Shown one piece after another: positions 35,481 through 45,301 of a DNA stretch of 64,000 bases. Where the stretch lies: positions 88,514 to 152,513 of the forward strand of contig MGRJ01000024.1 in NCBI GenBank assembly GCA_001798135.1, read 5' to 3'. The notes beneath the pieces are model-generated. The model had not been told where the DNA came from, did not search any database, and worked only from the letters and a program-made list of their open reading frames with translations. Origin of the DNA: Deltaproteobacteria bacterium RIFCSPHIGHO2_02_FULL_40_28. Lineage in GTDB: Bacteria > UBA10199 > 2-12-FULL-40-28. Numbering within the stretch: the stretch's first letter is position 1; each line of letters starts with the position of its first letter. The position numbers were made by a program, and so were the translations under genes.

Positions 35481-35577
35481 GATAAAAACAGGTCCTGTCA
35501 CTGGGGAAACCTTTTTAATGCTCGCGCTCGTTACCGCTGCGCGTTAAAAAGGTTTCCCCGTGCCACCCGTTTTTATC
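35481..35577. other. Long nested inverted-repeat element
   Basis: GATAAAAAC (35481-35489) pairs with GTTTTTATC (35569-35577); inside, GGGGAAACCTTTTTAA (35503-35518) pairs perfectly with TTAAAAAGGTTTCCCC (35544-35559), with CAC/GTG between. The 25-base GC-rich core reads, on the minus strand, AACGAGC followed by GCGAG. It lies between the convergent receiver-like and SDR genes and may terminate both. A similar architecture occurs at 45302-45397. Confidence 0.65.
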
Positions 35578-35590
35578 AAAACCATTTCGT

Positions 35591-36325
35591 TCAAACTAGT
35601 AGTCTTCCCCCATCAACCTCAAGGATCGATCCCGTTGTAAAATCCGCTGATTCTGCAAGATAAAGTGCTGCACGTACCACATCTTGAGGCTTTCCTATGC
35701 GCTTTAAAAGAACACTCTGTTTTAATTTTTTTAACTCTCGTGCAGAGAGGGAAGCTTGCGGAAGTACCGGCCCTGGTGAGATGGCATTAACACAAACCTC
35801 GGGTGCAAGCTCAATCGCTAAAGATTTTGTGAGAGCTGCCAGTCCTGCTTTAGAAACTGAATAAGGTAAGAAGTTTTTCATGGGTTTAATGGCAGCCCAA
35901 TCAATCAAATTAATAATTTTTCCTGATTTATTTTTTTTCATTTTGGTTCCAAATAAAAGACTTAATTGAAAGGGACCACTCAAATTTGTTTTTAAAAAAT
36001 AATCCCAATCTTTCACTAAAAGTTTTGAAAAGGGGGTTGAAAAAAAATCCGAGGCACAATTAATTAAAACATCTATGTTTTTCCATTTTTTAAGACAGGT
36101 TTCATATATTTTTTGAGAATTTTTCCAATTTCCAAGTTCACATCGAAAAAAAAGAGTTTCTATTCCTTGATTGGTTAATTCTTTATGAAGAGCAAAAGCT
36201 TCTTTTTGCGATGAAAAATAAGTGTAAGCGACGCGGTAACCTTTTTTTGCAAAAGCAAAAGCCAACGCTTTGCCAATACGTTTGGCGCCACCAGTAATCA
36301 GAACTGTTTTTTTAGTTGGAGTCAT
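35591..36325 (-). CDS. Short-chain dehydrogenase, pteridine-reductase/FolM-like
   Basis: A 244-residue SDR. Cofactor loop 'TGGAKRIGKALAFAFAKKG' near residue 11, 'DVLINCASDFFSTPF' near 85, catalytic 'YSVSKAGLAALTKSLA' near 155, and 'NAISPGPVLPQA'. The catalytic Ser position is Asp ('IINLIDWAA'), as in pteridine reductase PTR1 and FolM, and the Arg/Lys after TGGA favours NADPH. Reduction of dihydrobiopterin or dihydrofolate-like pterins is therefore likely, but unproven. It overlaps the rarA stop by four bases. Confidence 0.75.
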   Translation of the reverse strand: MTPTKKTVLITGGAKRIGKALAFAFAKKGYRVAYTYFSSQKEAFALHKELTNQGIETLFFRCELGNWKNSQKIYETCLKKWKNIDVLINCASDFFSTPFSKLLVKDWDYFLKTNLSGPFQLSLLFGTKMKKNKSGKIINLIDWAAIKPMKNFLPYSVSKAGLAALTKSLAIELAPEVCVNAISPGPVLPQASLSARELKKLKQSVLLKRIGKPQDVVRAALYLAESADFTTGSILEVDGGRLLV

Positions 36326-37620
36326 TCTTTTTTCTTTTTAATCCAATCAAACCACTTTATCATTTCTTTTTCATACCCAATGCCCTTGGGTTCATAAAAA
36401 GAAATATTTTGGATAGATTTGGGAAGATAATCATGACTTACTTTCAAGTAGGGTTGATCATGGGCATATTTATAGCCTTTGCCATATCCGAGTTCTTTCA
36501 TCAATTTGGTAGGGGCATTTCGTAAGTGCAGTGGAACCGGTAAACTGCCATGCAGACGAACAGCTTCGACTGCTTTGTCATAAGCAATAGTGCTTGCATT
36601 ACTTTTGGGACAACCTGCCAAGTAGGTAGTTACATGAGCTAAAATGATGGCGGCTTCGGGCATGCCAATACGGTTTACAGCTTCAAGGGAGGCTGTGGCT
36701 AATTCGAGTGCCTTAGGATTTGCATTCCCAATGTCTTCGCTTGCTAAAATAACCAGGCGACGTGCAACAAAAAGAGGATCCTCTCCAGCTTCTAGCAGCC
36801 TGGCTAAATAGTAAAGTCCTGCATTGGGATCTGAACCTCTTAAGCTTTTAATGAGAGCAGAAATAAGATCATAATGATTTTCACCATTTCTATCGTGAGG
36901 AATAATTTTTGTTTGAAGAGCTTTGGTTAATAGCTCAAGTGTGAGATGAGATTTTTTTTCTATAAGAGCTAGCCCAAGTGCTATTTCTAAAGTGTTTAGC
37001 ATTTTCCTTGCATCACCATTACTACTTTGAATGAGAATATTTTCTGTTTTTTCGTCTATTGAAAAGAGATTTTTTTCTTTAGCATAAAATGAAAGGGCTC
37101 GATGAAGGATTATTTTTAAATCGTTATCCAATAAGGGTTTTAATACCAAAACTTTTAAGCGAGAAAGAAGAGGCGAGATGACTGAGAAAGAAGGATTTTC
37201 AGTTGTAGCTCCAATTAAGGTAATGATTCCTTCTTCTACCAAAGAAAGAAGAGAATCTTGCTGAGCTTTATTAAAACGATGGATTTCATCTAGAAATAAA
37301 AGCGTAGGTTTTTCTGACTGGGTATAGTTTTTTGCATTTTGTCCAATTTTTTTGATATCTCCTACTCCTGCATGAATAGCTGAAAGTTCAATATAATTGG
37401 CACAAACTTCTTTAGCCAATAAACGGGCGAGAGTTGTTTTTCCACATCCTGGAGGCCCCCATAAAATGAAAGAAGGAAGTCTTATATTTTGCCTCACTTC
37501 ATTTAAAATTTCCCCAGGGCCAACAAGATCTTTTTGCCCTACAAATTCTTCCCAGTTTTTTGGCCGGAGACATGCCGCCAGGGGCAAAGGGTTAGGTTTA
37601 TCAAATAATTCCTCTTGCAT
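36322..37620 (-). CDS. rarA: Replication-associated recombination protein A
   Basis: A 432-residue AAA+ ATPase acting at stalled replication forks. Motifs: 'PLAACLRPKNWEEFVGQKDL' near the start, Walker A 'LWGPPGCGKTTLARLLAKE', Walker B 'TLLFLDEIHRFNKAQQDSLL', 'LIGATTENPSF', and the C-terminal tetramerisation domain with 'KSLRGSDPNAGLYYLARLL' and 'VARRLVILASEDIGNA'. I start at ATG 37620 (MQEELFD), which fits the family; 20 codons upstream are open. ptsP diverges 59 bases away. Confidence 0.94.
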   Translation of the reverse strand: MQEELFDKPNPLPLAACLRPKNWEEFVGQKDLVGPGEILNEVRQNIRLPSFILWGPPGCGKTTLARLLAKEVCANYIELSAIHAGVGDIKKIGQNAKNYTQSEKPTLLFLDEIHRFNKAQQDSLLSLVEEGIITLIGATTENPSFSVISPLLSRLKVLVLKPLLDNDLKIILHRALSFYAKEKNLFSIDEKTENILIQSSNGDARKMLNTLEIALGLALIEKKSHLTLELLTKALQTKIIPHDRNGENHYDLISALIKSLRGSDPNAGLYYLARLLEAGEDPLFVARRLVILASEDIGNANPKALELATASLEAVNRIGMPEAAIILAHVTTYLAGCPKSNASTIAYDKAVEAVRLHGSLPVPLHLRNAPTKLMKELGYGKGYKYAHDQPYLKVSHDYLPKSIQNISFYEPKGIGYEKEMIKWFDWIKKKKE

Positions 37621-37679
37621 GATTATTACGTAACAAGATGCTTCCAAAAAGGCAAATGATGGGTTATCTTTAAAAATCA

Positions 37680-40043
37680 ATGAAACTCAAAACTTATGTC
37701 CATGCCCCTCCCTTAGAAGCCATGATTGTGGCCGAGATTTTAAGCTTGGGGCATAGTTGTCATACAACCAGTGATGCCAATCGTGTTCTTCAACTGTTAG
37801 TAGAAAAGATTGCCATAACCGTAAAAGCTGATGTGTGTTCGCTTTATCTTTATGACAACGATACTCAACAACTCACTCTTTCGGCTACTCGTGGATTAAA
37901 TCCAGAAGCTGTGGGGCATGTAAGCATGTCTGTGGGAGAAGGATTGGTTGGAAAAACCATCGAATGGTTAAAGCCTGTTTCTATGTCCCGGGCTAAAAAA
38001 AGCAAGCAATTTAAATATTTTCCAGAAACCGGTGAAGAAAAATATGCCTCCTTTCTTTCTGTTCCCTTAATCTACAACAGATCTCCCCTAGGTGTTTTAG
38101 TGATCCAAAATATTGCCCCCATGAATTATTCCAAAAAAGTGGTGCAGTTGATGGTAACTTTGGCTGTGCCTGCGGTGAGTGTGATTGAAAAAATAAAGCT
38201 TTTAGGAACATTTGGACAAATTGAAAGACGCACAGAAGAACAGGCACGCGAAATAGCAAGTGAAGGGGGTGGAAGACAAAACACTCATCACTATGGCATT
38301 GGAGCTTCCCCTGGTATTGGCATGGGTTCTGTTGTGGTGATTAAAAGAACTGCGCCTCAGATAGTTCAGAGTTATCCAAATGCTCCTCTTCATGCTGATG
38401 TAGAAAAAATGAGAATTTTAGAAGCTTTTCGTTGGGTGGAAGAAGAAATACGCGAGGTGCAAAAAAAAGCGGCCCAGAAATTTGGGATGGAAGAACTGTC
38501 CATTTTTGATGCTTATCAAGTGGTATTGGAAAGTGACCCTTTCAAGAATGAAATTGTAGGTGAAATTGAAAAAGGTAAATCCGCTTTTGATGCTGTAGAA
38601 ATAGTGATAGCTCGTTATGTAGAAGAACTTTCCAAGGCCCAGGATCAATATCTTTTAGAACGTATTTACGACATCCAGGATGTAGGAAGAAAAATCCAGG
38701 ATCGTCTTTTGTATGGAAGCGAAGTCCCTAAACATCTTTCAGATTTAGCTCAAAACTCCATTTTGGTAGCTGATTATTGGAGTGTGTCTGATTTTGTAGA
38801 GATGGATTTAGATCACACAAGGGGCATTTTGTCTCCTACCGGTGGAGCTTCATCTCATGTGGCTATTTTAGCTGAATCTTTGGGTATCCCGGCTGTATTA
38901 GGTCTTTCTTCTTTTACCGAACTTGTTACATCCCACGATTTTGTCATCATGGATGGATACTTGGGGCATGTTATTTTAAACCCGTCCAGTGGTGTTAAAA
39001 CAGCCTATGAACAAGAGATCCAAGATTATCAAAAGGCTAAAAGTCGGTATCAGGCTTTTGCAAATAAAAAGGCGCAGCCAAAAAAAGGGAAAAGAATTAT
39101 TATTGGGGCCAATATGGGCATGGTTGCTCATGCTGGGGATGCTTTGGCAGAAGGAGCTGAGGAGATTGGACTCTATCGAACTGAATTTCCTTTTTTAGTT
39201 AAAAAAAGTTTGCCTACAGAAGAAGAGCAATTTGCTTTGTATCAAAAGGTAGTTTTAGCCATGAAAGGAAAACCCACTACCTTTCGTACCCTTGATATTG
39301 GAGGAGATAAATATCTTCCTTATCTTAATTTGCCAGAAGAAGAAAATCCTTGTTTAGGGTGGAGATCCATTAGAATTTCATTGGAGAGACAAGATCTTTT
39401 TAGGATTCAACTGCGGGCCTTGTTAAGAGCTTCGGCTTTTGGTCCTTTGCGGATTATGTTTCCCATGATTTCTTCAGTAGATGAAGTGGTGAGAATTAAA
39501 GAAATTATAGTTGATGTGAAAAAAGAACTTAAAAGTGGTAAGTTTGCTTTTTCATCCAATATTCCCTTAGGGCTTATGATCGAAGTGCCTTCGGCAGCAG
39601 AGCTGGCTCATCATCTGATTCGGGAGGTTTCCTTTTTTTCTATTGGTAGCAATGATCTAACCCAATACACCTTAGCTGTTGATCGAAATAATTCTCGTAT
39701 TGCTAATTTGTATCGTCCACTGCATCCTGCTGTTATTCGTTTGATTGCACGAACTATTGTGGCAGCTCATAAACAAAAAAAACCAGTTGGAGTTTGTGGT
39801 GAGATGGCTTCGCAACCCTTGGGTGTGCTTCTTTTATTAGGTTTGGGAATCGATTCGTTAAGTATGAATTTTTCTTTTGTGTCTAAAATCAAATCCATGA
39901 TTTGCAAAGTAAACTATCCAGAACTTAAAAAACTTTCACGTATTGCTTTAGCTTGTCAGTCGGCAGAGGAAATAGAAGACTTATTTAAAAATTATTTAGT
40001 GCAAAATGGATTGGGAGAATATCTTCCGCAAGGACGTGGTTAA
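37680..40043 (+). CDS. ptsP: Phosphoenolpyruvate-protein phosphotransferase PtsP (GAF-containing enzyme I, nitrogen PTS)
   Basis: A 787-residue enzyme I(Ntr) that passes phosphate from PEP to NPr. Residues 20-170 form a GAF domain ('ADVCSLYLYDNDTQQLTL', 'GEGLVGKTIEW'). Then come the N-terminal 'GIGASPGIGMGSVVVI', the phospho-His domain 'GGASSHVAILAESLGIPAV', and the PEP-binding barrel with 'RTLDIGGDKYLPYL', 'NPCLGWRSIRISL', 'FFSIGSNDLTQYTLAVDRN' and 'GVCGEMAS' with the catalytic Cys. No NPr or EIIA(Ntr) gene lies in the window. The system usually senses nitrogen or potassium status. Confidence 0.95.
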   Translation: MKLKTYVHAPPLEAMIVAEILSLGHSCHTTSDANRVLQLLVEKIAITVKADVCSLYLYDNDTQQLTLSATRGLNPEAVGHVSMSVGEGLVGKTIEWLKPVSMSRAKKSKQFKYFPETGEEKYASFLSVPLIYNRSPLGVLVIQNIAPMNYSKKVVQLMVTLAVPAVSVIEKIKLLGTFGQIERRTEEQAREIASEGGGRQNTHHYGIGASPGIGMGSVVVIKRTAPQIVQSYPNAPLHADVEKMRILEAFRWVEEEIREVQKKAAQKFGMEELSIFDAYQVVLESDPFKNEIVGEIEKGKSAFDAVEIVIARYVEELSKAQDQYLLERIYDIQDVGRKIQDRLLYGSEVPKHLSDLAQNSILVADYWSVSDFVEMDLDHTRGILSPTGGASSHVAILAESLGIPAVLGLSSFTELVTSHDFVIMDGYLGHVILNPSSGVKTAYEQEIQDYQKAKSRYQAFANKKAQPKKGKRIIIGANMGMVAHAGDALAEGAEEIGLYRTEFPFLVKKSLPTEEEQFALYQKVVLAMKGKPTTFRTLDIGGDKYLPYLNLPEEENPCLGWRSIRISLERQDLFRIQLRALLRASAFGPLRIMFPMISSVDEVVRIKEIIVDVKKELKSGKFAFSSNIPLGLMIEVPSAAELAHHLIREVSFFSIGSNDLTQYTLAVDRNNSRIANLYRPLHPAVIRLIARTIVAAHKQKKPVGVCGEMASQPLGVLLLLGLGIDSLSMNFSFVSKIKSMICKVNYPELKKLSRIALACQSAEEIEDLFKNYLVQNGLGEYLPQGRG

Positions 40044-40079
40044 AAAATACTCAAATAAAGTTTTACAATTTAAGTAAAT

Positions 40080-40107
40080 TTGTTCAGTTATTGGTCTTTC
40101 GTATAAT
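40080..40107 (+). promoter_or_regulatory. Candidate promoter for the type II secretion operon
   Basis: TTGTTC at 40080-40085 and a perfect TATAAT at 40102-40107, 16 bases apart, give a plausible sigma-70 promoter in the 235-base gap before gspC. The leader would be about 165 bases and contains an imperfect inverted repeat GGTCAAC/GTTGATCC near 40180-40200 that could be a regulatory site. I see no -24/-12 (sigma-54) box. Confidence 0.4.
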
Positions 40108-40278
40108 TTTTTTACATAAAGTCATTGTTTTGATTGCAAAACTTTCACGACTCTGTTAATTTTCTATGAAAGAAAGGGGGGTCAACAGAGGGGTTGATCC
40201 TCAAGTTTTAAGACTTTTTTCCATTCGTCCCCACTTAACATCATGAAAACGAGACATTCGTGATGATGTCTTTAAATT

Positions 40279-41229
40279 GTGAGCTTTTATCTCAAAAAGT
40301 ACATGTGGCTAATCAATTTGATGGCCGTGGTTCTCTGTTCTTACTTCGCAGCCAAGATGGTTTCGAATTTTTTGGCTTTGAGTTTTGAAGGGGGTATTTT
40401 GGGAGGGGCACAAAAGGTTGTAACCCTCACTCTAGAAGAACAACACATAGAAAAACAGCCCATTGAGGCTTATAGTATTATTGTCGAACGTAATATTTTT
40501 GATTCGAGAGATGTACTGCCAGAACCAGGAACAGAGGCAGCAGAAGAGGAAGAACAAGTTATTACAACAGGTGAGGCGCAAGTTACCTCACTACCCATTA
40601 AGCTTATTTCTACCTTTTCGGTAGGAGCAGGTACTGACAAAAGATCAACCTGTATTATTTCAGCGGGAGGTGATAAAAAAGGTGGAGCCCAAGATATTTA
40701 TACAGTGGAGGACGAAAAACAATTTGCTCCTGAAACAAAGATTGTAAAAATTCTTTACAATCGTGTTGAGTTTATCAACAAAAAGAGGCTTGAATATGTT
40801 GAGCTTCAGGATTTTACTAAGGGTTTAAATATTAACCAGCCTCCTCAAGAAGAAAAAGCTGCGGTTGTTCAGAAGGAAGCAGGAGAAAAAGAAAACATTG
40901 AACAAAGTGCCGAAGGACAATTTGTTATCGACCGTGCCGAAATTGATAATGCTATTGCAAATTTGGATAAACTCTATACTCAAATTAGAGCTGTTCCCCA
41001 TTTTAAAGATGGAAAGCCTGCCGGGCTTAAACTTCTTTCCATTAAATCAGGAAGTGTTTTTTCAAAATTGGGGCTTCAAAGAGGTGATATTTTAATGAAG
41101 ATTAACGACACCGATTTGGATATTAAAAAGGGGTTAGAAATTTTTAATCAGTTAAAAACTGAAAATAGTATTAAAATTGATGTTGAAAGAAAAGGGGCAA
41201 CACAAACCTTAAACTATGAAATCCGCTAA
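40279..41229 (+). CDS. gspC: Type II secretion system protein C
   Basis: Inner-membrane component that links the platform to the outer-membrane secretin. It has 316 residues and a GTG start. One N-terminal membrane segment (about 9-29, 'YMWLINLMAVVLCSYFAAK'), the homology region from about residue 60 ('AYSIIVERNIFDSRD'), an acidic linker, and a PDZ domain at about 240-315 ('SVFSKLGLQRGDILMKIN'). The end overlaps gspD by 14 bases. Confidence 0.88.
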   Translation: MSFYLKKYMWLINLMAVVLCSYFAAKMVSNFLALSFEGGILGGAQKVVTLTLEEQHIEKQPIEAYSIIVERNIFDSRDVLPEPGTEAAEEEEQVITTGEAQVTSLPIKLISTFSVGAGTDKRSTCIISAGGDKKGGAQDIYTVEDEKQFAPETKIVKILYNRVEFINKKRLEYVELQDFTKGLNINQPPQEEKAAVVQKEAGEKENIEQSAEGQFVIDRAEIDNAIANLDKLYTQIRAVPHFKDGKPAGLKLLSIKSGSVFSKLGLQRGDILMKINDTDLDIKKGLEIFNQLKTENSIKIDVERKGATQTLNYEIR

Positions 41230-43552
41230 AGTTTACATCTTGGCTTTATCTTTATTGGGAGGCTGGACGTTTTTGGCATATTCTCAGGAAAAAGCTCCAC
41301 CAGAGCCTCCTGCAGCTAAAGGAAGTGCTATAGCCGACAAGTATGGAGCTCCCGATGCAACGGTTCCTACGGCTGAACCTTTCGTTGGTGGTGAGGGGCA
41401 AACTGCTGGGGTAGTAGATGATGAACTTATTTATCTTAATGCCACAGATGTAGAAATTAAAGATTTGGTCAAACAAATTTCTAAGGCCACAGGAACCAAT
41501 TTTATCCTGGATGATAAACTGAAGGGAAAAATCACAATCATTTCAGAAAAACCGATGACTAAAGATATGGCTTATCAGGCTTTTCTTTCTGCTCTCCAGG
41601 TTTCAGGATTTACAACAGTAAAAACACCCGGAGGTTTATTAAAAATTGTTCAAACCAAAGATGTGATTAGTGAACCTGTTGATATTTACAAAGATGAAAC
41701 TCCTAACACCGATCGCTTTGTTACCCGTATTCTTCAGGTAAAAAATATTTCTGCCAACGAACTGGCTTCGGTAATAAAAAGTTTAGTTTCTAAAAATGGC
41801 AATTTATTTGCTTACCCAGCTACCAACTCTCTTATTATTACGGATGCAGGTAGCAATATTGAGAGAATTTTAAAAATTATCCATGAACTTGATCAAGAAG
41901 GCCCCCAGGAAGTGATCGAAATTATTCCCATTCAACATGCTGATGCCAAAGATATTACTGAAAAAATAAGCCAGCTTTTTGAGAATGAAACTCAAGGAGC
42001 GAGTAAAAAAAGTACGACTAAGAAGGCAAAAGGAGGAGGTGGAGAGCTTGAAGATAGCCCTACTATTTCCAAGGTTATTGAAGATGAAAGAACCAATTCA
42101 ATCATTATTTTGGGAAGTAAAAGAGCTATTGTTAAAGTACGGGCTTTAATTGCACGGCTTGATTCTCCAATGACTGGAGCTGAAGGATCAATCCATGTTT
42201 ATTATTTACGACATGCCAATGCCAAAGAACTAGCAGAGGTGATGCAAAATCTTGTCTCAGATTCAAAAGATAAAAAGAAAGATGATAAAACAGCTGCTGG
42301 AGCAGTGAATTTAGAAGGAGGAGTTAAAGTCACAGCTGATGAAGCTACCAATTCTATCGTGATTACAGCTTCGGCTAAAGACTATGAAACTTTAGTTCAA
42401 AGAGTGGTTGCTAAACTTGATATTCCTAGACGGCAAGTATTTTTGGAAGCTGTTATTATGGAACTTACAGTTCAAAAAGATAATACCTTTGGTGCTTCAG
42501 GTAATGCAGGTAATATTTTCAATATTTTTGGGGCTGAGTTTACAGGTTTTGGTGGAATACTTCCTTTAACCCCTGCTGCCATTTCGAGTATTGCGTCTGC
42601 TGCAGGAGGTTTGGCTGGTGGCCTTATTTCAAGTAAAACCATTGATTTTACTTTAAGTGATGGTTCTACAACCAGCATTCCTGCTGCTAGTGCCATTTTA
42701 CAAGCCTTACAAACAGATAGTAATGTGAATGTGCTATCAACTCCCAGCATTCTCACCATGGATAATGAAGAAGCGCAAATTCAGATTGGTCAAGAAGTGC
42801 CTACTCCTTCGGGTACAACGGTTTCTTCAGGTGTGACTACATTTAACGTAACAAGAGAAGACACAGGTATTATTTTAAAAATTAGTCCCCAGATATCAGA
42901 AAGTGACACCATCCGTCTTAAACTTTCTCAAGAAGTAACCAATGTTATTAGTACCGATGTTAATTTAGGGCCTACTCTTACCAAGAGAGCTGTAGATACA
43001 GTGGTGGTTGCTCATGATAAACAAACAGTTGTTATTGGTGGTCTCATTGATGATCAAGCCACTTCAACCGTAAATAAAATTCCTCTTTTGGGAGATATTC
43101 CTGTGCTGGGAAATTTCTTTAAAAACAAAGCCACTAAAAAAGTTAAGACAAATATAGTTATTTTTATTACTCCTTACATTATTCGAGAAAGAGCTGACTA
43201 CCTGGCTATTTTACAGAAAAAAATTGAGGAGAGAAATTTATTTATCGATTTAAATTATGGTAAATCACAAAGAAAACAAATTCGTGAAACCATTAGAAAT
43301 CATGCTCACGAACTTCTAGAATATAAAACAGCTTCTTATCAGGCAGTTGATGTTTCGCCCAGGGTTTTAGATTCAACCCCTAGGGGGGCTTCTAGCCCAA
43401 TGTCTCCTCAATCTGCTCCTTCTTCTTCAGGAAGTAGCGCGCCAACCACTATGAGTGATAGCATGGCTCCTACTGCAGGGGTTCCTGATACGGAGTATCA
43501 AGGACAAGAGGAAAATTCTAGTAAATCCAAGAAACAAACAACTAAGCAATAG
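41216..43552 (+). CDS. gspD: Type II secretion system secretin GspD
   Basis: Outer-membrane channel of the secretion system. It has 778 residues: a signal peptide (about 1-23, cleavage after 'FLAYSQ'), N0 domain 'YLNATDVEIKDLVKQI' near 73, repeated N1-N3 KH-like domains to about residue 400, then the secretin domain with 'VLSTPSILTMDNEEAQI', 'VPTPSGTT' and 'VNKIPLLGDIPVLGNFFK'. The Ser/Thr/Pro-rich tail (about 715-778) may bind a pilotin, though none is seen here. Loops between N2 and N3 are Lys- and Gly-rich. Confidence 0.95.
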   Translation: MKSAKVYILALSLLGGWTFLAYSQEKAPPEPPAAKGSAIADKYGAPDATVPTAEPFVGGEGQTAGVVDDELIYLNATDVEIKDLVKQISKATGTNFILDDKLKGKITIISEKPMTKDMAYQAFLSALQVSGFTTVKTPGGLLKIVQTKDVISEPVDIYKDETPNTDRFVTRILQVKNISANELASVIKSLVSKNGNLFAYPATNSLIITDAGSNIERILKIIHELDQEGPQEVIEIIPIQHADAKDITEKISQLFENETQGASKKSTTKKAKGGGGELEDSPTISKVIEDERTNSIIILGSKRAIVKVRALIARLDSPMTGAEGSIHVYYLRHANAKELAEVMQNLVSDSKDKKKDDKTAAGAVNLEGGVKVTADEATNSIVITASAKDYETLVQRVVAKLDIPRRQVFLEAVIMELTVQKDNTFGASGNAGNIFNIFGAEFTGFGGILPLTPAAISSIASAAGGLAGGLISSKTIDFTLSDGSTTSIPAASAILQALQTDSNVNVLSTPSILTMDNEEAQIQIGQEVPTPSGTTVSSGVTTFNVTREDTGIILKISPQISESDTIRLKLSQEVTNVISTDVNLGPTLTKRAVDTVVVAHDKQTVVIGGLIDDQATSTVNKIPLLGDIPVLGNFFKNKATKKVKTNIVIFITPYIIRERADYLAILQKKIEERNLFIDLNYGKSQRKQIRETIRNHAHELLEYKTASYQAVDVSPRVLDSTPRGASSPMSPQSAPSSSGSSAPTTMSDSMAPTAGVPDTEYQGQEENSSKSKKQTTKQ

Positions 43553-43570
43553 ATAAATAAATAACATGTT

Positions 43571-45292
43571 ATGGATAGTCGAAGTCTTGGCGAAATTCTT
43601 TTAGAATACACATCTATTACTCCTCAACAGTTGGATGAAGCTCTTGTTGTACAAAGAGAGAAGGGTTTTAAGTTGGGTGAGGCTGTGTTGCAACTTCGTT
43701 TTTTAAGACCGGAAGATATTTTAAAGGCATTATCTATTCAGGCAGGTATTCCTTTTACAAATGAAATTAAAACCGATGAAATCCCAAGCGAACTGATTAG
43801 TTTGGTTCCTATTAACTATGCCAAGAAAAATGAAATTATTCCCTTGCGCAAGGAAGAAGGGAATATTGTGGTTGCTATGACAGATCCCACCAATCATGCT
43901 GCCTTAGATGATTTAAACCTCATTTTTGATCAACCCATTAGGCCTGTTATTGCTAACTCACAGCAAGTGTTAGATGCGATTAACGTGTGTTATAATCGTA
44001 AAGCAGGAAGTGATCAGGCTGTTATGAGTGATTTGGGGGATGAAGAAAATTTAGACCAAATGGCTCAAGAATTAGAAGAGGTAAAAGATTTATTAGATGC
44101 ATCTGATGAAGCCCCAATTATTCGTTTGGTGAATCAACTTCTTTTTCAAGGAGTAAAACAAAAAGCTTCTGATATTCACATTGAGCCATTTGAAAAAGAA
44201 ATTGTGGTTCGTTATCGTATTGATGGTGTGCTCTACGATATTATGCATCCTCCTAAAAAAGCTCAAAATAGTATTTTGTCACGTATCAAAATTATGTCTA
44301 ATCTTAACATTGCCGAGAAAAGGCTTCCTCAAGATGGGCGTATTCGTATCAAGCTAGCAGGTAAAGATATTGATATTCGTGTTTCTACTCTTCCTACTTC
44401 TTTTGGTGAATCGGTGGTGATGCGTCTTCTTGATCGAAGTAAGGTTTTGTTGACCTTAGATACTCTAGGAATTTTAGGAGAGAAACTTAAAATTATCCGT
44501 GAACTGGTACATAGTAGTCATGGCATTGTGCTTGTTACTGGCCCCACGGGTTCTGGTAAAACAACCACCCTGTATGCTGCTTTAACTGAAATTAATGCAC
44601 CTGATATTAAAATTATTACTGTTGAAGACCCAGTGGAATATCAAATTCCTGGCATTAATCAAACTCAGGTTAACGCCAAGATTGACATGACTTTTGCTTC
44701 TAGTTTGAGGGCTATTTTGCGTCAAGATCCTGATGTAGTGATGATTGGTGAAATTCGTGATAAAGAAACAGCTGAGATTGCTATTCAGGCTTCTTTAACA
44801 GGCCATCTTGTTCTTTCTACCTTACATACCAATGATTCAGCTTCTTCTATAGCTCGTCTTATTGATATGGGTATGGAACCTTTTTTAATTGCCAGCTCTC
44901 TCTTGGGAATTGTGGCTCAGCGGTTGGTGCGTACTTTATGCAAAGAATGTGCAGAACCCTATGAACCCGATGATGTTGTTTTAGAACAACTAGGCATTAC
45001 ACGTGAACAACTGGGCGGAAGATTATTTTATAAGGCAGTGGGATGTCATTCGTGTTTAGAAACTGGTTATTCAGGTCGATGTGGTGTGCATGAAATTTTA
45101 GTAACAAACGATGAAATTAGAGCCCTCATTATTAAAAATGTGGATGCCATGACTATTAAAAGGGCTGCAATGAAATCAGGACTTAAAACTCTTCGTGAAT
45201 CAGGGCTTGATCTTGTTCTCGAGGGAAAATCATCTGTTGATGAAGTGCTAAGCCTTACGCAAGAAGATATAGCCCGCGATTCTATTACCTAA
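43571..45292 (+). CDS. gspE: Type II secretion system ATPase GspE
   Basis: Cytoplasmic ATPase that powers pseudopilus assembly. It has 573 residues: N1E domain (about 1-150), then the ATPase with 'KQKASDIHIEPFE', 'RLPQDGRIRI', Walker A 'GPTGSGKTTT' at 324-333, Asp box 'DPDVVMIGEIRDKETAEIA' and His box 'GHLVLSTLHTNDS'. The zinc-binding tetracysteine is in 'CKECAEPYEPDD' and 'CHSCLETGYSGRCG'. GspE and PilB differ little; the gsp context decides. A long hairpin element separates it from gspF. Confidence 0.93.
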   Translation: MDSRSLGEILLEYTSITPQQLDEALVVQREKGFKLGEAVLQLRFLRPEDILKALSIQAGIPFTNEIKTDEIPSELISLVPINYAKKNEIIPLRKEEGNIVVAMTDPTNHAALDDLNLIFDQPIRPVIANSQQVLDAINVCYNRKAGSDQAVMSDLGDEENLDQMAQELEEVKDLLDASDEAPIIRLVNQLLFQGVKQKASDIHIEPFEKEIVVRYRIDGVLYDIMHPPKKAQNSILSRIKIMSNLNIAEKRLPQDGRIRIKLAGKDIDIRVSTLPTSFGESVVMRLLDRSKVLLTLDTLGILGEKLKIIRELVHSSHGIVLVTGPTGSGKTTTLYAALTEINAPDIKIITVEDPVEYQIPGINQTQVNAKIDMTFASSLRAILRQDPDVVMIGEIRDKETAEIAIQASLTGHLVLSTLHTNDSASSIARLIDMGMEPFLIASSLLGIVAQRLVRTLCKECAEPYEPDDVVLEQLGITREQLGGRLFYKAVGCHSCLETGYSGRCGVHEILVTNDEIRALIIKNVDAMTIKRAAMKSGLKTLRESGLDLVLEGKSSVDEVLSLTQEDIARDSIT

Positions 45293-45301
45293 TGGTTTTG
45301 A

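Noticed and set aside
35481..35577. Possible integron attC site, because of the long imperfect stem with conserved ends
   Set aside because: The ends do not fit the attC core sites (RYYYAAC and GTTRRRY), there are no cassette-like arrays and no integrase in the window. The same applies to 45302-45397.
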